A stretch of DNA of 64,000 bases from Saprospiraceae bacterium UBA7687 (GTDB lineage Bacteria > Bacteroidota > Bacteroidia > Chitinophagales > Saprospiraceae): positions 18,569-82,568 of the forward strand of contig DLGT01000108.1 of the NCBI GenBank assembly GCA_002482845.1, given 5' to 3'. The notes beneath the pieces were generated by a model. It was not told where the DNA came from, ran no database searches, and worked only from the letters and a program-made list of their open reading frames with translations. A program made the position numbers and the translations under genes. How positions within the stretch are numbered: the stretch's first letter is position 1; each line of letters starts with the position of its first letter. Of this stretch, positions 26,947-37,292 are shown piece by piece.

Positions 26947-28458
26947 ATGAGCATCAAGGCATTTATAGTACAAAAAGCAGCTGCATTTACAGCAAAAAGA
27001 ATCAATAAATGGAAAAAAACAGCCGTTTCTGATCAGCAAAAAATTATGCTGCAACTTACGAGTAAAGCAAAAAATACACTTTTCGGGAAAGATCATCATT
27101 TTGATAAAATCCGAACTTATGAAGATTATAAAAAGAATATACCCGTAAGAGATTATGAAGCGCTGAGACCTTATGTGGACCAAGTGACAGAAGGGAAAGC
27201 TAACATCCTTTGGCCAGGAAAACCCAAATATTTTGCAAAAACGTCAGGCACTACTAGTGGTGTGAAATACATTCCCATCACGCACGATAGTATGCCGAAT
27301 CACATCCATTCTGCACGAAATGCCATGTTAAACTACCTACATCAAGTTGGGAGTGCAGACATTTTTAAGGGTAAATTGATATTTTTATCGGGGTCGCCTG
27401 TTCTAGATGAAAAAGGTGGCATTCCTACAGGTAGATTATCAGGTATTGTAAACCATGAAGTGCCAAAATGGATCCGTACAAATCAGTTGCCATCTTACGA
27501 AACCAATTGTATAGATGATTGGGAAACGAAGCTAGAGAAAATAGTTGAAGAAACTTTGACCCAAGACATGAGATTGATCAGCGGCATACCACCTTGGGTA
27601 CAAATGTATTACGAAAGAATTCTCGAGAAAACGGGTAAAAAGACCATTCGAGAAGTATTCCCAAATTATAGCCTATTCATGTATGGTGGAGTAAATTTCG
27701 AACCATATAGAGCAAAACTAGAAGAACTTGTAGGTGGTCGAATGGACAGCATCGAGACCTACCCTGCTTCTGAAGGATTTATTGCTTTTCAGGATGATAA
27801 AAATGATTCAGGATTATTATTAAATACCAATTCTGGATTATTCTTTGAGTTTATACCTGTAGAACGCGTTTTTGACAAAAATCCAGATCGACTGATGCTC
27901 GACCAGGTGGAATTGCATAAAGACTATGCCATCATCATAAACAACAATGCTGGACTTTGGGCTTATGACATCGGCGATTGTGTAAGATTTGTCTCCTTAA
28001 ATCCTTATAAAATCTTAGTTTCTGGTCGTGTGAAACATTATATCTCTGCATTTGGAGAGCATGTGATCGGCAAAGAAGTCGAAGAAGCAATCCTTACAGT
28101 TGCAAATAAACAAAAAGTTAGCATCACAGAATTTACTGTGGCACCACAAGTCAGCCCACAGGATGGAAGTACGCCTTATCATGAGTGGTTTGTGGAGTTT
28201 GACCATGCACCATCAGACATAAAGACGTTTGCAGCAGAAGTAGATAAAGAAATGTGTATTCAAAACATATATTACGACGATCTTATCAAAGGCAAAATAC
28301 TCCAACCACTTATCATTAGATCACTTAAAAAAGATAGCTTCAGAGATTATATGAAATCTCAAGGAAAGCTAGGTGGTCAAAACAAAGTGCCGAGATTGAG
28401 TAATGATAGGAAAATTGCTGATCAATTGGTGCCATTTCAACTTTCAGATCAAGTATAA
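26947..28458 (+). CDS. GH3 superfamily acyl-adenylate/amide synthetase-like protein, 503 aa
   Basis: The adenylating-enzyme motifs of the GH3 family are present: TSGTTSGVKYIPIT (near residue 97), TYPASEGFIAFQ (near 275) and YDIGDCVRF (near 340), then the C-terminal SGRVKHYISAFGEHV and KGKLGGQNKVPRLSND. Plant GH3 proteins join amino acids to hormone acids through an acyl-AMP. The bacterial homologues, widespread in Bacteroidota, have no settled substrate. A diverged paralogue is at 46858-48378. The gene stands alone, with its own -7 element. Confidence 0.88.
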   Translation: MSIKAFIVQKAAAFTAKRINKWKKTAVSDQQKIMLQLTSKAKNTLFGKDHHFDKIRTYEDYKKNIPVRDYEALRPYVDQVTEGKANILWPGKPKYFAKTSGTTSGVKYIPITHDSMPNHIHSARNAMLNYLHQVGSADIFKGKLIFLSGSPVLDEKGGIPTGRLSGIVNHEVPKWIRTNQLPSYETNCIDDWETKLEKIVEETLTQDMRLISGIPPWVQMYYERILEKTGKKTIREVFPNYSLFMYGGVNFEPYRAKLEELVGGRMDSIETYPASEGFIAFQDDKNDSGLLLNTNSGLFFEFIPVERVFDKNPDRLMLDQVELHKDYAIIINNNAGLWAYDIGDCVRFVSLNPYKILVSGRVKHYISAFGEHVIGKEVEEAILTVANKQKVSITEFTVAPQVSPQDGSTPYHEWFVEFDHAPSDIKTFAAEVDKEMCIQNIYYDDLIKGKILQPLIIRSLKKDSFRDYMKSQGKLGGQNKVPRLSNDRKIADQLVPFQLSDQV

Positions 28459-28611
28459 AAATATACCAAGTTTAGTACATTCATTTTTCTAAAATGGTTA
28501 AATTTTACCTTTTTTGTTCTTAAAACAAAACTTCAATTATAATCTTTTGTTTATGAGATTAAGAAGTTGTAAATTCAAAATTTAATTATTACATCAAATA
28601 AAAATAACATT

Positions 28612-29025
28612 ATGTATCCTGTAGAGTTAACTACACCAATAGCAAGAGATTTGACGGAATTCGGATTTAAATCTTTACAAAATCCTGAAGCAGTGACTGA
28701 GGTACTAGACCATAAAGAAGGTACTGTTCTGTTAGTTGTAAATTCTGTGTGTGGTTGCGCCGCTGCAAATGCAAGACCTGGTGCAAAAATGTCGGTGACA
28801 GGAGATAAAAAACCTGATCAATTAGTAACAGTTTTTGCTGGCGTGGATAAAGATGCTGTAGAAAAGGCAAGAGAATTTTTATTACCTTATCCACCATCGT
28901 CACCATCTATTGCTCTGTTTAAAGATGGTAAGTTAGTGCACATGCTAGAAAGAAGACACATAGAAGGTAATTCAGCACAAGCTATTGCATATAACCTTCA
29001 GAGCGCTTACGAAAAGTTCTGTTAA
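28612..29025 (+). CDS. Bacilliredoxin BrxA/BrxB family protein, 137 aa
   Basis: It has a thioredoxin-like fold of the YphP/YqiW type with the CGC active-site motif in NSVCGCAAANARPG (Cys47 and Cys49), and closes with the family's LERRHIEGNSAQAIAYNL. These proteins remove bacillithiol from oxidised protein thiols, consistent with bacillithiol use in Bacteroidota. Single-gene unit ending at a strong terminator. Confidence 0.9.
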   Translation: MYPVELTTPIARDLTEFGFKSLQNPEAVTEVLDHKEGTVLLVVNSVCGCAAANARPGAKMSVTGDKKPDQLVTVFAGVDKDAVEKAREFLLPYPPSSPSIALFKDGKLVHMLERRHIEGNSAQAIAYNLQSAYEKFC

Positions 29026-29050
29026 GTCAGACTAAAGAAAAGTATAATAA

Positions 29051-29080
29051 AAAAGGCACTTCATTTCTGGAGTGCCTTTT
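29051..29080 (+). terminator. Intrinsic terminator between convergent genes
   Basis: AAAAGGCACT pairs perfectly with AGTGCCTTTT (10 bp, 10-nt loop) and continues into TTTA. Its symmetric A and T runs also suit the convergent 2480-aa gene on the minus strand. Confidence 0.85.
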
Positions 29081-29107
29081 TTTATTTCTAATTTAAAAGG
29101 GAGTGCA

Positions 29108-32100
29108 TTATTGGTCAATTTTTATAAATGATTTGACCATTTTTGAACGAGCACTTACCAAGTGTAAAGAATACTTACCTGATGGAAGATTTTCTATATT
29201 TATTCTTTCATTACCATCAATAATTGTTCCTTTAAGTATGATAGAACCTTGATTATTTGCGATATAATAAATTGCCGATTCACTTTCATTTGATATCACA
29301 TCTATATAATCAAATGCTGGATTTGGATGTATAGACAAGGAGGTATTTCTGACCATAAATTCACCAGGATTATCCGTAAAATTAGAACTTCGAGCGTATC
29401 CAAAATCAAAATTATCTACGGTTGTTGCTCCACCTAGAGTCAACAAACGAGTTGTGCCTGTACCATACTGATTGGTGATTTCACTGTCACGATCTTGATT
29501 TGCACCTGTAAATAAAATATATTTTTTGCCACCATATTCTGGTACTTTGCAATAATACTGTCCCGGATCTAGGTTATTGAGTTCATATTTCCCAAAAGCA
29601 TCTGTTTTTACTGATTTGACAAAAATGTGAAACTTATTGAAAATCAGTATCAAGACATTAGACATTAAGGAATCATTACTATCTCTAAGGGCATTTCCAT
29701 TAGCATCAAACCAAGCTACACCTTTTAAGGTCGCAGTGACCTTTGGGTAGTATCCTGCATCGATATATTTCATGGTGTAATTATTGTCTAATATTACCAT
29801 ATCTGAACTACCATCTACATTTACATCAGAATCTTTATCTGGATCGACACCCATATGTTTGGCAGTAAATACGTGATCTCCTGGTGCTGAAACTTGTACG
29901 TAACATCCACCTTGCTGACCAGAAACAAAAGCATACATACCAGCATGATTCGTTTTGAAAGTTTGTAAAGTGTTTTGATTTATATCTCTAAGTTGTACAT
30001 CAATGAGTGAAGATAGTTTTTCATCCTCTGTACGCACACCATCTTCATTGGCATCATTCCATACATTACCCATTATCACTCTATTCGTTGTGGATTGAAT
30101 ACCTGCATCAACATCCAAAAACGTACTACCATGAGCTAAAGAAATCAAAGGTGTCGTACCTGTAATGTCCACATCACTATCTAATGCACCACTACTACCT
30201 GCGTATTGTAATGTAAATTCGAAATTATCTGGAAGTGAAAACTGTAAATAATAAAGCCTCTGTCTAAGTCCTTCGAATGAATAAAAGCCATCTGCATCCG
30301 TCACAGCAGTAGCTAATGTAATTCCACTTTGGCTAAATAAATTTACCGTGATATCAGGTACTCCGGGCTCTCCTGCATCTTGAATACCATCTTTATTAAG
30401 GTCATGCCATACTCTATCTCCTATGGTAGCTGGCTGATATGCGCCTGCATCTATATTGGTTATATTTTGACCAGGCAGGACTTCAAAAAGATTGGTCGTT
30501 AATGGTCCGTTTGCATTGGTGATGTCGTTATCAAATTCTGGATCACCCACATTAGGCGCTGAAATAATATAAGTCCCTGATGGTATATTAAACTTGACAT
30601 AGTAACGGTCAGGTTTTACATTTGTAAATTGGTAAAAACCAGTAAATTCATTGCCTTGTTGGACATTTGTACGTGTACTATCGACTAAGATGCCCGTTTC
30701 AGTAAATAGTTGAACTAAAATATTTGCAATACCTGGCTCATTCGTCTGATAAAGTCCATTACCATTCAAATCCAACCAAACCCTGTCTCCAATACTTCCA
30801 GTTTGTACATAACCTACGTCAATATTATCATAATCTGCCACTAATAAGAAATCTCGAAGAGTGACTAGACCGTTACCATCTGCCTTGCTATTTAGATTCT
30901 GATTGATTGGGTTTTGATTTACAAATGTAAAGCCATCCACAACAGAAAACTGAAGACTATATCTTCCGACTGCTACATTGTCAAACAAATAAGATCCGTC
31001 GGTAGCAGAAGTAGTCGTTTGAACAATACTTCCACTTTCATCAATCAATTGAATAGATACACCATCTATACCAGGTTCATTAGTTTCTTGCAATCCATTG
31101 TTATTCAAATCATTCCAAACAAAATCTCCAATGGTGATTTTCTCTGCATATCCAAGGTCAATATCATTTAGTGTGTCTCCAGGAAAAAGATTTAAAACCC
31201 TAGTACTTCCAAGACCAAATTCATTAGAAATATCACTATCTAATGGTACAGAAACACCTGAATAGATGACAAATACCTTATCACTCATAACAGGTCCCGA
31301 CACATAATAATCGTCAAATGGTATATCTGAAAACGTATAAGTTCCACCCGAAACTGTCAATTGCGAACTGACAAATGTGCCTCCCATTTCATACAAACTC
31401 ACTTCCACACCTGAAAGGGAAATTTCAGATACATCTCTCAATTTATTATTATTTGAATCTTGCCAAACACGACCTTTTATAACACCTGCAAGTGGAGCCT
31501 TGATAACATATCCTGCGTCAATGTCAAGGCGATTTCCATTTGGTCTAATATTAAATATGGCTGTACTTCCATCTATGCTAGATACCACATCAGAATTAAG
31601 TAAGGAATCTACACTATTTTCTACAGTAAAACCGAAGTTATCTGGCATACCAAAGCTGACAAAATAATCTCCATAAACCAAATTATCAAAACTATAAAAA
31701 CCAGAATTACCATTTGCAATAGAAACATTCGTTACTGTAGAATCTATAAGTGTCCCTGACTGATCATAAAGTTTCAAAACAATACCATTCAAACCTTCCT
31801 CATCATCATCTTGAAGTCCGTTTTCATTCGTATCGATCCACACATAATCGCCTACAGATGATCTACCCACAAGTCCCGCACTGATATCAGTTTTATCTTG
31901 TCCATTGGCAATGACGAAATTTGCAGTAGTGCCATCAAAAATATCAATAACATCTGAATTCAATAAATTGTCATTTCCTTGACCAAAGAGTGTGAATAAT
32001 AAACTATCTGGTCGATCAAATATGATGCTATAAGTGCCAGCTAATAAGGAAGGGAAATTGTAAAATCCATTCAAATCAGTCGTATCTAAGGCTAATGTAT

Positions 32101-35100
32101 CTCCAGCATCATTTAATAAATAAACTAAAATACTATCTAAATTTTGCTCTACATTATCTTTAATACCATCACCATTCTCATCAAACCAAACAAAACCCGA
32201 CTGACTACCCTGAACAGAAATTAACCCTAAATCGATATTCAATTGCGAAGTATTGGAAACTAAAATAATATCTCTACTGAAAGCTTCATTATTAATTTTA
32301 TCAAAATCAGAATTGAGTACATCGGAAGATAACTCTATCATGGTAATGTCAAATCCATTAGGAATGGCTGCTTTTATGGTATATGTACCTGGAATTAGGT
32401 TATTAAAATTGTAAAATCCAGAAGCATCAGATATTGTATTTGCTATTTCGTCGCCAGCAATATTTCTCAAAACCAATGAAACTCCTTCTATTCCTGCTTC
32501 GCCAATATCTTGCAAACCATTTTGATTTACATCATTCCAAACAAAATCACCAATGGTCGAATATCTATAAAGTCCAGCATCTACATTATTAATAATATCG
32601 TTTGATCCAATAATTAATGTTTGAGTACTTCCAGTCAAAGGGTCTGCATCTGAATCAATATCTTCATTACCAATAACATTAGCTTGCGTAAAAATATAAT
32701 CTTGTGGAGCTTCGAAAGTTAACGTATAGGTACCTGCAGGAAGATTGGTAAACTGATATTTCCCTGCATTATCTGTGATAACTTGTGCGTTAAGGGTAGA
32801 TCCATTTTGAGCTGTACCGCTTAAAAGAACTTTTACACCCAATATTCCTGGTTCGTCTGTATCTTGGAGTCCATTTCCGTTCATATCTTCCCATACAAAA
32901 TCACCAATTACGGCTTTTGCTTCAGAAATAAATCCTGCATCAATATCGGTTTTTATCTGTCCACTTATGATCTCGACTTCATATACATTTCCTAAATCGT
33001 CTATATCGCTATCTTTTGTATCATCAGCGTCTTGATCAGCAAAAGTGGGTTGAAATCCTTCTCTAATTTCAAATTCGACATCATAAAAAGCTGGCTTTAA
33101 ATTATCGAAATAATAACGGCCAGTTCCATCCGTAAATGTTTCTAAAATGACAGGCATTGGCAAATTCAAACTTGTGAGTGTCACTTTTATACCTTCGATA
33201 CCTACTTCATTTTCATTTTGAATGCCATCTTCATTGACATCATTCCACACATAATCTCCGATGGCTCCACGTCTGAAAAATGCGGCATCTATTGTATTAA
33301 TTTGTTGCCCATTTTGAACGGTGACCATAAAAGTAGTTGGCGATTGTGACTCATAACCTGTTGGTGTGGTAAAAGTAATGGTGTAAAAACCAGCTATCAC
33401 ATTAATAAAAACGTATGAACCTTGGGCATCAGTAGTTGTAGTCATTTCTACTAAATTGCCAAAAATATCTGTTCCTGACAAAGTGATCAACACGTCAGCT
33501 ATACCTGGTTCACCCATATCTGAGATTCCATTACAGTTTAAATCTTCCCATACAAAATCACCAATGTAACCAAATGCTATTAACCCAGCATCTAAGCTGA
33601 AATCTGAGTTATTATTATTTACAGAAAAAGATATAGTATTTCCACTTTCAATTAAATCACTATCAATATTTTTATCAGTACCGACCATGTTCAAAGTAGA
33701 TATAAAACCCATTGGAACGTCAACTGTCAGTGTGTATGAACCTACAAATATATTTGAGAAACTGTATGCTCCATTTTGATCTGTTGTGGTGTTCAAATTG
33801 ACTGCAGTACCATTAAAATCTATACCAGAAAGCTGAATATTGACGTTTGCTAATCCTGGTTCTCCTGCGTCTTGAATACCATTTGCATTTAGATCATTCC
33901 AAACAAAATCACCTATGGTTACGCCACTTACCAAGCCAACATCGTTAGAAAGATCGTCAATTCCGCTTATAAGATTTATATTTTCGATAAGACCATTAAT
34001 TGCGTCAGAATCAACATTGTTAACACTACCTTCATTTGATGGGCTGAACATAAAACCTCCTGGTAAAGACATATTTATATTATATGTACCAGGAACCAAA
34101 TCATCAAATAAATAATAGCCATTTCCATCTGTGATGACAGATGTAGCGACTGGATTTCCATCACCACTAGTGCCATTTAATGATAATTCAATACCTTCAA
34201 TTCCAAGTTCTCCAATATCTTGAATACCATTTCCATTGACATCTTCCCAAACAAAATCTCCTATCGATGCCAATCTATACATCCCTGCATCATAGGTAGT
34301 ATTCTCTTCTCCACTCATCAACATGATATCTTCAATCGTATTTCCTACCACATCATTATCAATAGCGTCATTCGCACCGACATTATCAATACTAAAGTAA
34401 TAACCATCAGGTAATGTAAAAGTAAGTCTATAAATACCTGGTTTTAAATTGTCAAAAATATAGTAACCATTTTCATCTGTGATTTGCGTTCCTATTTCTA
34501 TAATTTCATCTCTGCGTATTTCTACTAAGTTAACCGATACATTTACCAATCCTGATTCATTCAAATCTTGTAGACCATTGGCATTTAAATCTTCCCACAC
34601 AAAGTCACTTATGCTACCTAATCTATAAAGTCCAGCGTCAAAATTAACTAACAAATCTCCACTACAGACCATTATATTTTCTACTACACCATTGAGCGCA
34701 TCACTATCTTTGGTCTGATCGTCGCCTTGTGCAAAAAGTGTAAAGAAATAGCTATTAGGTGCTGTGAAAGTTATCTTGTAATTTCCTGGTTTGACATTAA
34801 GAAAACCATATCTACCCATCAAGTTTGTTTTGGTCTGAAGAGTTACAGACTGACCATCTCCAGCAATTCCTTCGAGAAGTACATCTACATTTGGTAATGG
34901 GAGTTCACCATTATTTTGAATACCATTTCCATTTTTATCCTCCCACACAGAGTCACCTAGTTTTGCGGTCTGATAGAAACCTGCATCAACATTATTTTTA
35001 GGTCCAGCAGTATTAAAAGTAAATATTGGAGTACGGCCATTGCTGTCTATTTTACTATTTATGGTATTATTAGAATTGTTTTTAAAAGTTGCCAAATAAT

Positions 35101-36550
35101 CTTGCGGAATTCCAAATCCTAATTGATATTTCCCAACAGACAAACTATCAAAGGAATACAAACCTGATGTATTACTGAATGTAGAATCTAATACAGATCC
35201 TGTTTCATTATACAAAAATATTTTGATATTCTCTAAACCTAATTCAGTACTGTCCTGTAAACCATTATAGTTTTTATCAAGCCAAACATAATCTCCAATA
35301 GATATTAATGGCGTATAGCCAAAATCTATTGCTTCAATACATTCTCCAATTATGGTTTGTATCAAATCTGTCGTGCCAAGACCATTTGCATTAGTGATGT
35401 CACTATTCAAATCAAGATTCGTACTATCGAAAAGAACCATTTTGTGATTGGCCAATTCAGGAACTTTGATAAAATATTTGCCAACATCGATATCGTTAAA
35501 TAGATATTTGCCATTAATATCAGAGTACACAGTATCTACAGCAAGTCCTGAATCTGAATACAAAATGACCTGAACACTGTCCAAAACACCTTCGCCAAGA
35601 TCACGCAGCTTGTTGTTATTCCCGTCTACCCATAACAAACCTTTTATTTGGGATGATGTACAATTTTGGTATAAAAACTTTCTACAACAGGTCTCTGCAT
35701 AGGTGCCATCATAATTATAAACATCTACACATATCTCATGAATACCATATGAAGCATAAGTGATCTTAAGATCAATTGTTTGAAACGAAGTGGATGCAGA
35801 AACCATATCAAATCCCGCTGGATAATGCCATACGTAGCTTCCCTTTTGTTCGAGTTTATCAATGTAGAAAGTCAGACAATTTGCATCACAAAAAGAATAC
35901 AATGGGGTATAATAAACGATAACTTCTACCCTATCCATAGATATCTCAATGGTATCCTGATCTATATTCCTAAGTTGTATTTGAAAACCAAAATTTGGAT
36001 TATTTAATTCATCAGCGGTCCAAGAAGCGCCCCACGTATCCACCTGTGAACCATACATCCACATATGATCTGAACTATCAGGACGAACAGACCAAGCTTT
36101 TTGGAGTTTTGCAGTATTAGCTTTGTTAGTTCCTTTCGGTTCGCCATCTGCATCTAGCAGGACGACTTCTAATTCGTCAATGTGCTGATATTGGGTAGAT
36201 TGCCCTTCCATGACCAACATGATACCATCTATGGTCGATCCTTCAGGAATTTGCAAATTCAGGTTATTGCCCATCATGACTCTAGACCGTTTGAAATCGG
36301 GTAAGACAACTTTTGCCTTCTGATCATCAGCAAATTTGATTTTACTCAGATCTTGCCACTTCATAAACTGCGGAAAAAATATTTCATTTGCAAATGATGT
36401 AGTGCTAGACTTAACTTTCACACTTGGTTCCATACCGACACCGATAGGACAAACGGAAGTATTTTGTGAAGATAAATTAATGATTATCAATAGATTGACT
36501 AACCAAAAAGAGACTATCTTTAAAAAGACGTCTGTGAGGATGAGTTTCAT
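29108..36550 (-). CDS. Giant surface protein with 18 SdrD-B-like repeats and T9SS sorting domain, 2480 aa
   Basis: After a signal peptide (FWLVNLLIIINLSSQN) comes a ~270-residue N-terminal beta region. About 18 modules of roughly 110-125 residues follow, each opening like GDFVWEDLNGNGIQD-GEPGI and containing YSFDNL and SDV/DAG segments. This is the SdrD B-like/Cna-B-like fold, with a calcium-type DxNxNGxQD loop in most units. The first (IKGLLWVDGNNNKLRD), thirteenth and eighteenth modules are variant types. The last 75 residues form a type A T9SS sorting domain (LSIHPNPAFDYIDV to KSFIKIDQ). The architecture is a long rod-like adhesin or matrix protein exported through T9SS; ligand unknown. 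The frame is unbroken over 7.4 kb. Confidence 0.92.
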   Translation of the reverse strand: MKLILTDVFLKIVSFWLVNLLIIINLSSQNTSVCPIGVGMEPSVKVKSSTTSFANEIFFPQFMKWQDLSKIKFADDQKAKVVLPDFKRSRVMMGNNLNLQIPEGSTIDGIMLVMEGQSTQYQHIDELEVVLLDADGEPKGTNKANTAKLQKAWSVRPDSSDHMWMYGSQVDTWGASWTADELNNPNFGFQIQLRNIDQDTIEISMDRVEVIVYYTPLYSFCDANCLTFYIDKLEQKGSYVWHYPAGFDMVSASTSFQTIDLKITYASYGIHEICVDVYNYDGTYAETCCRKFLYQNCTSSQIKGLLWVDGNNNKLRDLGEGVLDSVQVILYSDSGLAVDTVYSDINGKYLFNDIDVGKYFIKVPELANHKMVLFDSTNLDLNSDITNANGLGTTDLIQTIIGECIEAIDFGYTPLISIGDYVWLDKNYNGLQDSTELGLENIKIFLYNETGSVLDSTFSNTSGLYSFDSLSVGKYQLGFGIPQDYLATFKNNSNNTINSKIDSNGRTPIFTFNTAGPKNNVDAGFYQTAKLGDSVWEDKNGNGIQNNGELPLPNVDVLLEGIAGDGQSVTLQTKTNLMGRYGFLNVKPGNYKITFTAPNSYFFTLFAQGDDQTKDSDALNGVVENIMVCSGDLLVNFDAGLYRLGSISDFVWEDLNANGLQDLNESGLVNVSVNLVEIRRDEIIEIGTQITDENGYYIFDNLKPGIYRLTFTLPDGYYFSIDNVGANDAIDNDVVGNTIEDIMLMSGEENTTYDAGMYRLASIGDFVWEDVNGNGIQDIGELGIEGIELSLNGTSGDGNPVATSVITDGNGYYLFDDLVPGTYNINMSLPGGFMFSPSNEGSVNNVDSDAINGLIENINLISGIDDLSNDVGLVSGVTIGDFVWNDLNANGIQDAGEPGLANVNIQLSGIDFNGTAVNLNTTTDQNGAYSFSNIFVGSYTLTVDVPMGFISTLNMVGTDKNIDSDLIESGNTISFSVNNNNSDFSLDAGLIAFGYIGDFVWEDLNCNGISDMGEPGIADVLITLSGTDIFGNLVEMTTTTDAQGSYVFINVIAGFYTITFTTPTGYESQSPTTFMVTVQNGQQINTIDAAFFRRGAIGDYVWNDVNEDGIQNENEVGIEGIKVTLTSLNLPMPVILETFTDGTGRYYFDNLKPAFYDVEFEIREGFQPTFADQDADDTKDSDIDDLGNVYEVEIISGQIKTDIDAGFISEAKAVIGDFVWEDMNGNGLQDTDEPGILGVKVLLSGTAQNGSTLNAQVITDNAGKYQFTNLPAGTYTLTFEAPQDYIFTQANVIGNEDIDSDADPLTGSTQTLIIGSNDIINNVDAGLYRYSTIGDFVWNDVNQNGLQDIGEAGIEGVSLVLRNIAGDEIANTISDASGFYNFNNLIPGTYTIKAAIPNGFDITMIELSSDVLNSDFDKINNEAFSRDIILVSNTSQLNIDLGLISVQGSQSGFVWFDENGDGIKDNVEQNLDSILVYLLNDAGDTLALDTTDLNGFYNFPSLLAGTYSIIFDRPDSLLFTLFGQGNDNLLNSDVIDIFDGTTANFVIANGQDKTDISAGLVGRSSVGDYVWIDTNENGLQDDDEEGLNGIVLKLYDQSGTLIDSTVTNVSIANGNSGFYSFDNLVYGDYFVSFGMPDNFGFTVENSVDSLLNSDVVSSIDGSTAIFNIRPNGNRLDIDAGYVIKAPLAGVIKGRVWQDSNNNKLRDVSEISLSGVEVSLYEMGGTFVSSQLTVSGGTYTFSDIPFDDYYVSGPVMSDKVFVIYSGVSVPLDSDISNEFGLGSTRVLNLFPGDTLNDIDLGYAEKITIGDFVWNDLNNNGLQETNEPGIDGVSIQLIDESGSIVQTTTSATDGSYLFDNVAVGRYSLQFSVVDGFTFVNQNPINQNLNSKADGNGLVTLRDFLLVADYDNIDVGYVQTGSIGDRVWLDLNGNGLYQTNEPGIANILVQLFTETGILVDSTRTNVQQGNEFTGFYQFTNVKPDRYYVKFNIPSGTYIISAPNVGDPEFDNDITNANGPLTTNLFEVLPGQNITNIDAGAYQPATIGDRVWHDLNKDGIQDAGEPGVPDITVNLFSQSGITLATAVTDADGFYSFEGLRQRLYYLQFSLPDNFEFTLQYAGSSGALDSDVDITGTTPLISLAHGSTFLDVDAGIQSTTNRVIMGNVWNDANEDGVRTEDEKLSSLIDVQLRDINQNTLQTFKTNHAGMYAFVSGQQGGCYVQVSAPGDHVFTAKHMGVDPDKDSDVNVDGSSDMVILDNNYTMKYIDAGYYPKVTATLKGVAWFDANGNALRDSNDSLMSNVLILIFNKFHIFVKSVKTDAFGKYELNNLDPGQYYCKVPEYGGKKYILFTGANQDRDSEITNQYGTGTTRLLTLGGATTVDNFDFGYARSSNFTDNPGEFMVRNTSLSIHPNPAFDYIDVISNESESAIYYIANNQGSIILKGTIIDGNERINIENLPSGKYSLHLVSARSKMVKSFIKIDQ

Positions 36551-36849
36551 ATTTTTAAATTTTTGCTTAGATATATTACTAAAACAATATTTGTAGAGAC
36601 CTATTAAAGAAGCAAAAATAGATAAACTTTATTAATATATATATAAATCACATATATTTATTAATATTTTTTTCAATAATTTATAAATGACGAAAATTGC
36701 AGGTATGTATTCACATACATAAAATTAAGATTTGTAAGTAATTCACAGTCAAATTATGGAGTATCTATAAAATCATCATGTGAAGAAAAGTAATATCATA
36801 ATTTAGTTTGAAAAACTATTATAGTTATCATTTTCAGTCAATAAAAAAA
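36551..36849 (-). promoter_or_regulatory. Upstream region of the 2480-aa gene with a -7 element
   Basis: On the minus strand TATTTTTG (36620-36613) matches TAnnTTTG, giving a leader of about 55 nt. The region is extremely AT-rich and otherwise featureless. Confidence 0.45.
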
Positions 36850-36877
36850 GCTATGTCCATCCTAAAATGAACATAGC
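36850..36877 (-). terminator. Intrinsic terminator of the aldehyde dehydrogenase-DUF779 operon
   Basis: On the minus strand GCTATGT and ACATAGC pair, extended by ATG/CAT after one mismatch, around a six-base loop; TTTTTTT follows. It lies 38 bp behind the DUF779 stop. Confidence 0.8.
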
Positions 36878-36914
36878 CTGAATAAACCCGTTAAGCTTGT
36901 AAATTTAAATTCAG

Positions 36915-37280
36915 CTACACAATATTGGCCTCAAGTACTTGAATTTCTTCATCTGTAAACAATCTTGATTTTGTAATAAATCTTAAGCCCAAAGGAATTT
37001 CTAAAGAAAAACTTGCGCCACGACCTTTGACTACATCAATGATTAACTGAGTATGCTTCCAATATTCAAACTGATCTCTTGACATATAAAACAAACATCC
37101 ATGTATCTCTCCTAGACAAACGTCTGAATTATCGAGCATTAACTCACCATCCTGAAAACACATCGGAGAAGATCCATCACAACATCCACCACTCTGATGA
37201 AAAATCAATTTTCCAAATTTAGCGATTAATGTATCAATTACAGCAATTGCTTCATCGGTGACTAATACTCTTTTGACCAT
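36915..37280 (-). CDS. DUF779 family protein, 121 aa
   Basis: The Cys-rich HQSGGCCDGSSPMC near residue 30 and the aromatic YMSRDQFEYWKHTQLIIDVV mark DUF779. It starts 12 bp after the aldehyde dehydrogenase gene and shares its terminator. In other bacteria DUF779 genes commonly sit next to acetaldehyde-type dehydrogenases of the ExaC/AcoD group, so a supporting role in aldehyde oxidation is likely, but its activity is unknown. The conserved Cys pair may bind metal. Confidence 0.85.
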   Translation of the reverse strand: MVKRVLVTDEAIAVIDTLIAKFGKLIFHQSGGCCDGSSPMCFQDGELMLDNSDVCLGEIHGCLFYMSRDQFEYWKHTQLIIDVVKGRGASFSLEIPLGLRFITKSRLFTDEEIQVLEANIV

Positions 37281-37292
37281 AATTACCTATTT

